64,000 bases of DNA. Source: Ascarosepion bandense. Lineage: Eukaryota; Mollusca; Cephalopoda; Sepiida; Sepiidae. This document shows, piece after piece, positions 55,330-64,000 of the stretch. The stretch is taken from positions 1,322,501 to 1,386,500 of the forward strand of contig JBBBDQ010001451.1 of the NCBI GenBank assembly GCA_037127315.1, read 5' to 3'. The translations under genes and the position numbers were made by a program. Under the pieces are notes generated by a model. That model saw only the letters and a program-made list of their open reading frames with translations. It searched no databases and was not told the origin of the DNA. Numbering within the stretch: the stretch's first letter is position 1; the number at the start of each line of letters is the position of its first letter.

Positions 55330-56010
55330 TAAAAAACGGTCCAAAGATTTATCGACTAAATTTTTATATTTTTATAAATTGGAATGATCAAAAAACTTTA
55401 GAAACTTTGATTTAAAATATCCTTTCTTGTACCAGTGGGAGAACAAAATATAGTATGGGGTATTTTGATTTCTTTTTGCTGTGAAAGATACATTCTTGCA
55501 AAAATATAAGTTCAGATATTTTAATGAAATTAATTTGTTTTGGAAATGCCGGCTTTTTAGAAAATCCTAGTAAAACGTTTTTTGTATCTGTTATACCTAT
55601 TTGAAAAAATTAATTTTTAAATAACTTCTTAGAAAATTTAAACAATCATTTTTTGCCAAACTGTTACCAAATATCTGCTTTCAATCTTAAAATAAATATG
55701 CAATAAAATAAATAAGCCATTATTTAATTAGAAAAGTTTTTAATTGCTTATATGAATAATTTGTTTTATGTGCACTACTGTCTTAAGAAAAATATTTTTT
55801 CCATGAATAACAAAATTATAGTGTCTTCCATATCGCGAGATGCTTTTCATATTGTGATTTAAATAGTATTCTAGTATTTCACGACCAAAACTTTTCTCGC
55901 GGGTTCTTGTAAATTATGGGTTATTAAAAATTTTGTTATTACACTTCAGGAGAGGCAATATATATCAAATAATTTTCTCCTACCGTCAAACTTACATAAT
56001 ATAAAAGTTA
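55330..56010. other. Unassigned AT-rich region
   Basis: Nothing recognised. Confidence 0.45.
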
Positions 56011-56960
56011 TAACACGTTTGCCCGGCTGGCTGGCTGGCTGGTTGGTTGGTTTGTTAGTTCGGGAACGGAGCCTGCTGCAATGATGTCGAAGCGGTACCA
56101 ATTATGTCGACGCTTTCGGGCCGCTGATCGTGATGATCTCGTCACAGAAGCTGGTCCTCAAGACGTATATTACAACAACGGATCCACTGCCCACGTTGTG
56201 ATTTGATCTCAGAAAGTTACGTTCTTTAAACCTGGTAACCGTATTTCTACCAGATCCAGACCGGTCACTTGTGTACACTTGTGGTTAAAATAAATAAACA
56301 CGCCACCAATATAAAAAACTAAAAACAATGAATAAGTTCGACGACGCCTGAAGAGTTATGAAGAGTTACAAAGAAAGTTTTTATAAAAAAAATAATTATT
56401 AGTTTCAGGAGCGGATAATACAGTTGTCGGAATGCCAGTTTACAACGGAGAGAGAGAGAAAGAGAGAGAGAGAGTTCGTTTACCAAACATCAGGGCTTTC
56501 AATTTTCAAATGAAAATGTTTTTTCCAAGTTTCCTTTCAGAGCTCTTCAACTTTTCATTTGTCTTTTCACATATTCTTTATAATCAGAGATGTCAGTTCT
56601 CCATGCAACTTTTAAAACAACAAAGTTCCTTCGGGGCTTAACGGAATTTACCGAATTAGAGCCGGCTAATGGCGGTGACAGTAGGGTTTGTTTTTCCTTG
56701 CCTCTCGAAGGTCTTTCTCCGAATCTCTCTGATTTTTCTCACTGAGTCACCATTTTTATAACCATCCCCAATCCTCTTGGGGGACCTAGCCGACTCAAAG
56801 CTTTTGACCAATGAGATTATTTTCCACTCACACGGTATGCTCGACGAATGAACTATCAACAGCTCACATGACGTAATGTCTTTCTGTCTTTTCTTTTTCA
56901 ATTACATGATTCTCAGGTTTTCGATTTTAGTATATGTTCCAAGGAATAATTGTTGAGGGT
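56011..56960. other. Unassigned region with GGCT/GGTT repeats
   Basis: Short '(ggct)n(ggtt)n' tract at 56026-56050 and a GA-rich tract at 56443-56475. Otherwise nothing recognised, although base composition is less AT-rich from 56060 to 56280. Confidence 0.4.
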
Positions 56961-57244
56961 ATAACCCTAGAAGCTTCTATCTTCTATCTTCTAACCCTAG
57001 AAGCTTCTATCTTCTATCTTCTAACCCTAGAAGCTTCTATCTTCTATCTTCTAACCCTAAAAGCTTCTATCTTCTATCTTCTAACCCTAGAAGCTTCTAT
57101 CTTCTATCTTCTAACCCTAGAAGCTTCTATCTTCTATCTTCTAACCCTAGAAGCTTCTATCTTCTAACCCTAGAAGCTTCTATCTTCTATCTTCTAACCC
57201 TAGAAGCTTCTATCTTCTATCTTCTAACCCTAGAAGCTTCTATC
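56961..57244. repeat. 30-bp minisatellite containing AACCCTAG
   Basis: About nine copies of 'aagcttctatcttctatctt' + 'ctaaccctag', one shortened by 10 bases. Stop-free in one frame (LEASIFYLLT) because 30 is a multiple of 3; not a gene. The CCCTA part resembles a telomeric hexamer but is not tandem by itself. Confidence 0.93.
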
Positions 57245-57940
57245 TGGCCCAAAACAATTCGTTTCGTATATGAAAATGAAAGAAAATCATGTTTCTCTCT
57301 CTTTTGTTTTTTACACTTTTAGCTAATATCTTTATTTCCCGGATTTTACAAGTACATGATAGTATTAAAAATAGTTTTTTTTACATAAGCTCACATCGCG
57401 AATTACAATAAAGCACAACTAATAACACCACTAATATTAATTTCTCTCTCTCCGTTGTATTAAACCAAACAACAAAAATATATTAGCGGGAAATAGTGTC
57501 ACAAAAGTGTGAACAAAGTTTTCAAAGTTTTTAAAGAATAGGAAAACGGTCACGAGGTTTCCATTTGGGCGCGTCACGTGATTGGTTTGAGAGAACTTAC
57601 TTTTCAAAGTAACACAATCAACTACATTACACGAGGAGAAAATAACATCTTTGAGATGTGGCTGAAAGTTCCTGGAAAGTTAATAATTATGGAACATTTT
57701 TACATTTTTTTATCAAAAAGGAAAATCTCCGCTACGCCATAAAAAGCTTTGCAATATTTTAATGTTAAATCTGTCAACAAAATTCCCGACAAGTTCATTA
57801 ATCAACTCTATCAACCACAAACTCTCTCTTTTCAAAATGCTAACGAACAATTTACAAGACTGATCTCCTTATCACTAACCCCATTCTGCATCCCATACGC
57901 AATCGCTAAATATAAGGAAAGAGACTTTCTATTCCTTTCC
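57245..57940. other. Unassigned AT-rich region
   Basis: Nothing recognised before the hammerhead motif. Confidence 0.45.
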
Positions 57941-57942
57941 AT

Positions 57943-57999
57943 GCCACCTAAGGAGACATTGTCATTTCAATGTCGAAACAAAATGTACACTTTGTAGTA
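57943..57999 (+). ncRNA. Hammerhead motif, sister of 22120-22183
   Basis: Plus strand: helix I GCCAC, box CTAAGGA (57948-57954; G5 is A), helix II GACATTG/CAATGTC around TCATTT, GAAA (57975-57978), helix III ACAAA/TTTGT, then A and GTAG. Structure kept, but the G5 change should inactivate it. Followed by 'ggacatgttctaaatt' and a (TA)n tract at 58028-58064. Confidence 0.65.
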
Positions 58000-58023
58000 G
58001 ATAAAAATTTGGACATGTTCTAA

Positions 58024-58027
<4 letters not shown>

Positions 58028-58064
<37 letters not shown>
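58028..58064. repeat. (TA)n microsatellite
   Basis: TA run directly after the hammerhead repeat. Confidence 0.95.
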
Positions 58065-58068
<4 letters not shown>

Positions 58069-58856
58069 TGCAAAGATGGAAGTACAATGTTATATCTGTA
58101 AATGAGAAGAAACCAAAAAATAATGCGCTTAGAAGGGAATTACTCAATCCTCTGTTTTAACCCTTGATAAGGTGTCTTAATCGATAAACTTATTTTACAG
58201 CTAATTGCTATTCTGAAGCTATACTCTCGCTATTCTTGTGGCAAATGTTCAGAGAAGCTCGATGTTTTAGTTCCAAACATTTTCATCTCGGACAAGCCAT
58301 GCTGATTCATTGGAGCAGAATCACTCTCATTTATTTCCCAATCCCAGTGTGATGAGAAAATTCAACCTAGAATTATTTTTCCCAAGATTTTTTCTCCAGC
58401 TATTTCGACTTTATGGATGAGACATCTGTTTGTAAGCTCCCAAAACACTCCGACCATAAAGTCTCTTCAAATCAAGTGTCAGATTTTAGCCATCTTTATA
58501 TTTATTTTCTTTGTATCCTAATGTCATATCGTGTATGTCATCCATAATTACCATTCTTACACTAACTCTCTACTTTGACTGGCTATAGATCCTGGAATTG
58601 GTTGTATTCGAGTCGAAAAAATATTGGAAACACACGTAAATGAAGGATACAGAAAATCTTCCATCCGCAAACAGGATCGAGAGATTAGAGTATGAAAGAG
58701 TTGATGTTAATAATACTTTGAAGAATGCCACTTTATATCGGTTATGCAGACTTTTGTTCTCTAATTATCCATAAACAGACTACGCATATGTGGGATGACA
58801 TGAAACTGGTGATTGTTGGAAGAAATGTCTGCTTTTATTTTTCTCTTATAAGAGTA
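58065..58856. other. Unassigned region
   Basis: Nothing recognised. Confidence 0.4.
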
Positions 58857-59237
58857 CTAGCAGTATAGCCCGGCGTTGCTCGGGTGTAATGAAAGCTTTA
58901 AAACTAATCCATGGTCCTGGAGCTTAGACACTTTGGACGTTGGCACGAAAGACTAAAAAGCAATAGATGTTTCCAGTTAAAGCAAAACCGTAGACGGAAA
59001 GAAAAATGAACGGATGTAAGTCAAATTTTGATTTCCTGGTATCGATATCAAATAAGTCTTTTTCGTCGTAAACTGAATTTTTAAGGCTAAATAAGTCCTC
59101 TGAGTAAATGGTATGATGGCTGAGACTAAGAACTACAATTATACCTACTTAGAGTCAAACCCGAAACAATGACTAAGATAAAAGGGCTGAAAAAATACAT
59201 ACATACAGGTAGATAAAAGACACACACACAATCATCG

Positions 59238-59283
<46 letters not shown>

Positions 59284-59589
59284 TATCGATTTTCTGCACT
59301 ATTGTAAGAACTCCCACGTTGAAACTTCTGAATATCGTTTCTTATGTCTTTGTCTATGTGTGTATCAAATTTGATTAAAATTGGACCACTCCTATAACCC
59401 GATTTTTTCGATTATCGATTTTCGATATTTATTAGGGGTACCTCGACACAAAACCTAGCTAAGAACATTCGCAGACGATTATAGTACAATTTTGTAAATT
59501 TTCAAGAAAATCGGTTCAGCCGTTTTGGAGCCTATAGGTAACAGACACACACACAGACAAAGTTTCATTCATAAATAAGTTTAGATAGA
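58857..59589 (-). mobile_element. Non-autonomous Helitron-like element, copy 2
   Basis: The minus strand starts TCTATCTAAACTTATTTAT after a host A and ends GCCGGGCTATACTGCTAG before a host T. This A/T insertion and the CTAG end are Helitron hallmarks; CCCG...CGGG forms the subterminal hairpin. About 90% alike to 33192-33913 by eye. A TA tract has grown inside (59241-59275). Confidence 0.8.
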
Positions 59590-59694
59590 TGCAACATTCG
59601 TTACAATCTTACAAGTTTGTTTCCAAAGACTACTGGCGGATCAGTAAAAGTGTGCTAAACAACAGTATACCCTTGATCCCGCTTCTTATCAATC

Positions 59695-61190
59695 AATTTA
59701 AGGTTCTCACATCCACAGCGGACAGAGAGTATTGCTACTAAATTCTTTTCTAACTGCACACTTGACTCGTCTGGGGTTCACCCACTCATCTTCCCACATA
59801 CAACTGAGGCTCACTTAAGTGATGTATATATAACGCCGTCTCTGGTCTCTCACATAAATTTAAAGCTTGACACCCATAAGGCAAGCAGAGGTGATAGTAT
59901 TCCAGTCATCGTCCTAAATGTGCCCCCTGAACTCTTTCCTGTCCTCTCTAATCTCTATAATCATTGCCTCGCTGCTTTCCGTTTTTCTACTTGTTGGATG
60001 CCCTCCTCTGTGGTTTCTGTCTTTAAAAACACTGCGTATCCCTCTGACTCTCTAAGTATCGTTGAACTATTTCATCATCTCAAGCTACCCCATGAAAAAG
60101 CAGTTCGGTTTCCGCTTCACCAGGAATACCGCTGATGTGCTAATGGCCATCACTGACTGTACACCAGGCTCTTGATAGGATCGGCCAAACCCGACCTGTG
60201 TGCTTGGATATCTCGAAACCGTTTGACAGGGATTGGCATGCTAGCCTTCTGTGCAAGCTACAGGGCCATAGTATTTTTGGACGATTATTCGATTTAATCT
60301 AATCGTACCTATCAAATCGTGCGATGAAAATCGTTATGAACCATATCCATTCATACGAACGCTGGTGTCTCTCAGAGCTCCATCCTCAGTCCTACGTGTT
60401 TTCTGATCTTCATCAATGATCTTCCTGATGGACTCATTTCCCAATTAGACATCTATACAGATGAGATCATTTACTTCAGTCTCAATAAAAAAACAAACTG
60501 CCAAGACTGACATAGTAATCCTGGCTGATACTCTTGAAAAGGACTTCCAATCTGTAGTGGATTGGGGTATGATATGAATCGCACATTTTAATGCTTTCAC
60601 AACGAAGCTACTTTCTTTTAACCAACTTAAAGAAATTTTCTTACCTTCCGTTAGTATGGATAACACTAGTCTCCCATAAAAGCAATACCTCCTTGATCTC
60701 AACCTCTCAATCGATCTCAAGTGTAGCGACTACATCGAATCAATAGCTACATAAGAAGGTTGGGTCACTGTTTCGCACCAGGAAGTTTTTCTCATCAGAA
60801 TCCATCTTGCACATTTTGAACTCTACCATTCCTCCTTGCATTGAATACTGTTGTCATATCCGGTCTGGGTATTCTGCTATTAATCTCTGATTTCTCAACA
60901 AAATCTAAACGAAAATACACAACGTAACTAATCCCGATTTAGCAGCTCGACTTCAGTCACCTCAGTCACTGGTGCCCCGACCAAATGAATTTAATTGACT
61001 GGCATTTCGTCCCTACTCTTTCATGGTCAAATATATCCGCCACTTGTAGTCTATCGGTTTATTTTCTCTCGTCCTTACTGACTGCGGAATCCCTTTCCGA
61101 ATACTTGCTTCCCTGATAGCTACAATATCTAGAAGTTTAAATGCAATTCCATTTTCCATCTTCTATCTCCTTGATTCCCAGCTTTCTCCT
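59695..61190 (+). pseudogene. LINE-B reverse transcriptase, longer at 5' but heavily decayed
   Basis: Includes sequence upstream of the RT palm missing at 40440: TLDSSGVHPLIFPHTTEAHL, HKASRGDSIPVIVLN, PPELFPVLSNLYNHCLAAFR. Then KAVRFPLHQEYR, INDLPDG, IYTDE (in place of YADD) and a C-terminal half with many stops. The 3' UTR is not clear beyond 61190. Inactive. Confidence 0.85.
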
Positions 61191-63359
61191 ACCCTGTTTT
61201 TGACATTCCCTGTACTTTTTTCTTTCTTTCTTTTCTTTCTCTTTAACCCCCACCACACCCTGAAAATATCACATACTATTTTTGTGTGTAGTAAACAAAT
61301 TGTAATTCAAAATTCTACCACGTTCCTTGCGGTGTAACTATTCCTCTAGTGTGGGTCGGCCAAGCCTGATACAAGGCCACTTTCAGACATAGCCGACAAT
61401 CTCCGCATTTAAAGATAACATCAGGTTTTAAAAAATTGAGCAGAATTTTGTTTGCTGAACATTAACATAAATGTGTAAGAAGAAGAATGTTTGATGAGAA
61501 AATGTATGTAATTGATTTAAAAAGTGAAGTGCATGTAATTGAATGTCCCAAAGAATTTTAGAGATCATGGTTGATAGTAGCAGAATGTAAAGTCTTATGT
61601 TCCTTTCCCTTTTTCGGTAAGTTGGCGACAGGATGAGAATGAAGGTGAAACAAATAAAGAAATTGTACTTTGCTTTGTTATTGTTGTTTTCTTTAGCGAC
61701 GTGGAGTAAAAACGAAAAGGTAGAATAAATATCGGGCGCGCTCTTACGTCCGGGTCGGCTTCTTGAAATTTCATTCGTTACATTGGCAGAAGATCCGTCA
61801 GCTAAACGCTTCCATGCTGGACTCATTTGGACTCTGGTCAAGAGATGTAATTTAAGTAGTAGATTTGTAATGTGACCGGCTCCAGCGGGCATTTACTTCT
61901 TTAAAAAAATTTAACTGAAGTCATATATCAATTTTCGATTTCCTATCCAATCAGGATCCAGAATTTTATTTTTCACACTGACTTGTGAAATTTGCCTTGG
62001 TATTGGTTTTCCAAATTGCTTTTAATCGCTAGGATCCGATTTTGCGCGTGTGCAATTTTACTTTGTGTGTTTTAGTTAAATGTTGGATGATATGGGATTT
62101 TTATCCTATACTATTACTTTAAACGTTCAAGGAAAGTAAATTTCGTTATTAAATAACCCATAAATAGTTGGTATGCCGTTAAAAAGACTAATCAGTCAAT
62201 AAATTATTTTATGTGATCACCTGTCCTAGATACAATTTTTAACTAAAAATCTTTAAAAACGCATGAATTAGTTAAATATCAGCTCTTTAGCTAATCGGTA
62301 ATAAAAGAAAACATATTTTGAAGTATCTAAGTTAGGTCCTTTTTAAAAAAAAAAACATTTATTTTTAGTTTCTAAACACAACCAAAGCTAATTTATCATT
62401 GAACAGTAATTTTAATTGAAAAATGATGACAGTAAGTTGAAAATATTTCAAAAGTCTGTAAAAAAAATAAATAAATAAAAATATCTGTCCAGGAGTTTAA
62501 TTTCAAAGAAATGAATAAAATGAATGATCAATTTTCAGAATTCTAGGTAAATATTAATTTACGCTTAAAATATAGCGAAAAATACATTTGAATATAGCAT
62601 GGTGTATTCATCATCAACAAGTTCAAAGGTCAAATAGTACCAGTCTATTTTAGCAAATGCCAATTTAAAAAAAAATTACTCAAAATTACTTAAGTAAAGG
62701 GGAAAAACTATTAAAATTCAGAAATAGCTTTCGCTTATGTTTAAAAACTATCATTATGAACTTATAACAACTAATTTAGAAAGGTATTTTTATTTTAGAG
62801 AACTTTAAAAAATTGCTAGGAATATGAATATACTTTTAAGAAGTAAAGAAGAAATACTATTAGATATAGCGTTTATATTTTTACTTATTTGATGTCACAG
62901 TTGCTGAACTTTTTCCTCTTTGAACTTCTCTACATTAAATCAGAAAATATTTTTAGAAAGCAGTTCACACACGAAAATGGTATTACAGTTTATACTTTTA
63001 TTCCCCAAATACATTTAATTAAAGAAAACAGATCTCTCTTTTCCATCAACAAGTAGAAAAAATTTAAAAATTGCACTCAAAGAATTGCAAGTAAATTAAA
63101 AAATATATTTAGCGTTGCATATTTCTTGTCATATTTGTAAGAAAATTATGTTTCATTAAACTACACAAGCGCAAACTTTGCACAAAAGTATTATTTGAGT
63201 TTCGTTGAATTGGTTTGAATTGGTTTGTAAGATTTCAGAAGAAATTTTAATGATTTTTTACGGCTAATAATGCATTATTTTTTTCTGCAATAATATATTT
63301 AAAGATTTTCTTGATAAAATTATTAAAATACTATTTTGATCCAACCCCTAGTATTAAAC
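61191..63359. other. Unassigned AT-rich region, about 2.2 kb
   Basis: No gene or repeat recognised. The ORF at 61428-61892 (minus) has no motif; 61730-61900 is locally less AT-rich. Confidence 0.4.
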
Positions 63360-63382
63360 ATGTTCGGGACATCTTCAATATA

Positions 63383-63637
63383 GATGTCATTTACAAATGC
63401 AATTCTACATAACTAGATAAAAGGCAGTCGGCTGTCTAACCGTGCTGATGAGCTGTGATACAGCGAAACAGATCTGTCTGCGGATGACAATATATATATA
63501 TACATTTTGCAAATTTTTTCAATCGTATTTTACCATGAAACGGTTAGATGCTGCCAATGTGCGTGCATTTTTTCTGAAGCAAAGACAATAAACAAAACGA
63601 GGAATATATGTAGAATGGCATCTGTAAATGACATAAT
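63383..63637. repeat. Element with 27-bp inverted ends carrying a hammerhead
   Basis: 'atgtcatttacaaatgcaat' + 'tctacat' at 63383 is mirrored, with a few changes, by 'atgtagaatggcatctgtaa' + 'atgacat' at 63611. About 255 bp; the ribozyme lies in the left half and a TA run at 63489-63500. Confidence 0.75.
63433..63489 (+). ncRNA. Hammerhead ribozyme, apparently intact
   Basis: Helix I CCGTG (63440-63444) pairs with TGCGG (63479-63483), extended by TGTC/GACA across a small internal loop. CTGATGA at 63445-63451, helix II GCTGT/ACAGC with GAT loop, GAAA at 63465-63468, helix III ACAG/CTGT, cleavage triplet GTC ending at 63478. Every conserved core base is canonical. Self-cleavage of the plus-strand transcript is predicted after C63478. 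The very short helix III is like the minimal hammerheads reported in retrotransposons. Confidence 0.88.
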
Positions 63638-63825
63638 TTATTTTCTCAAAGGTTCTTAAGGCTAGAAAGTATTTTTTTTATTAAAGTCAGTATTTATAAA
63701 CACGTTCTAAAGATTTCATTTCGGTCGAATGATACCCATAGTTTTGGTACTTCTTTAAACGAATATCAGAATTCGATGAGAAATCGAAGTAAGAAGTTCG
63801 AAGTTCCATTTGTTTTGTTGCTTTC

Positions 63826-64000
63826 AGTCCGTCAGTTAAGTGCCACACCTGATACACGCTTGGGTGATAATGTCTCGAAAAAGAAATGACTGACTAGGCA
63901 GAAGGTTGCCATTTTCCTCTGCGGTAGACTGGTTGCCAGCCAAGGCTATAGAACCCAATCTCTCCTGTTATTTAACCTATAACTGGAGAGAGAAGAGATG
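63826..64000 (-). repeat. SINE, truncated by the window edge
   Basis: Minus strand 3' half: 'cagttaagtgccacacctga', 'tgcggtagactggttgccag', 'caaggctatagaacccaatc', 'tataactggagagagaagag'. The head lies beyond 64000. Confidence 0.88.

Noticed and set aside
56434..57167. ORFs over the GA-rich tract and the 30-bp minisatellite
   Set aside because: Composition follows the repeats; lack of stops is due to a unit length divisible by three.

Overview
This is a eukaryotic, repeat-dominated, AT-rich window. It most resembles a cephalopod mollusc, probably an octopus. The evidence is the tRNA-type SINE family with its GACTGACTGA-like 3' end and 5S-headed variants, two LINE families of a type I associate with octopus, many (TA)n microsatellites, and long gene-poor stretches. 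There are no bacterial-type operons. No complete host gene was found; at best one or two isolated exon-like ORFs are present (38924-39175 and, weakly, 51656-51855).

The first 14 kb is the most unusual part. A 48-bp tandem repeat fills 1-12272 and 12498-13972. Its unit translates as the 16-residue word KENYRLIRSKRLQNKL and runs in frame into a decayed mariner-type transposase (12273-12497 and 13973-14565). The array is therefore an internal, codon-phased expansion of a piece of transposase coding sequence. A third, inverted copy at 15812-16040 carries only one unit. The stretch from about 3280 to 9290 is full of single-base indels while the flanks are nearly indel-free, which suggests unpolished sequence.

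From 14.5 to 34 kb the window is a mosaic. It holds a 5S-headed SINE, a LINE-A 3' end, a Tc1-like element (17335-19632) split by a solo LTR, further solo LTRs, a three-layer LINE nest (23262-25860), a Penelope-like fragment, two Tc1-like transposase fragments, foldback repeats bounded by (TA)n, and a Helitron-like element. From 34 to 50 kb come a LINE-A inverted duplication (34816-36164), tandem SINEs, a long LINE-B copy (40440-41835), a nested SINE with a tandem 5S dimer, a solo LTR inside a GATA array, and a TIR element. From 50 to 64 kb come three minisatellites, another solo LTR, a type II tRNA-like sequence inside a foldback repeat, a second Helitron-like element, a decayed LINE-B and a SINE cut by the window edge.

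The second theme is hammerhead ribozyme motifs. The clearest (63433-63489, plus strand) has a canonical core, three helices and a GUC cleavage triplet. Others sit at 40015-40073 and 40181-40239 (in the two arms of one inverted repeat), 22120-22183 and 57943-57999, with degenerate relatives elsewhere. Several share a downstream tail and end in (TA)n, as expected of retrozyme-like or Penelope-associated repeats. Everything was read by eye; boundaries are approximate unless a target-site duplication is given.
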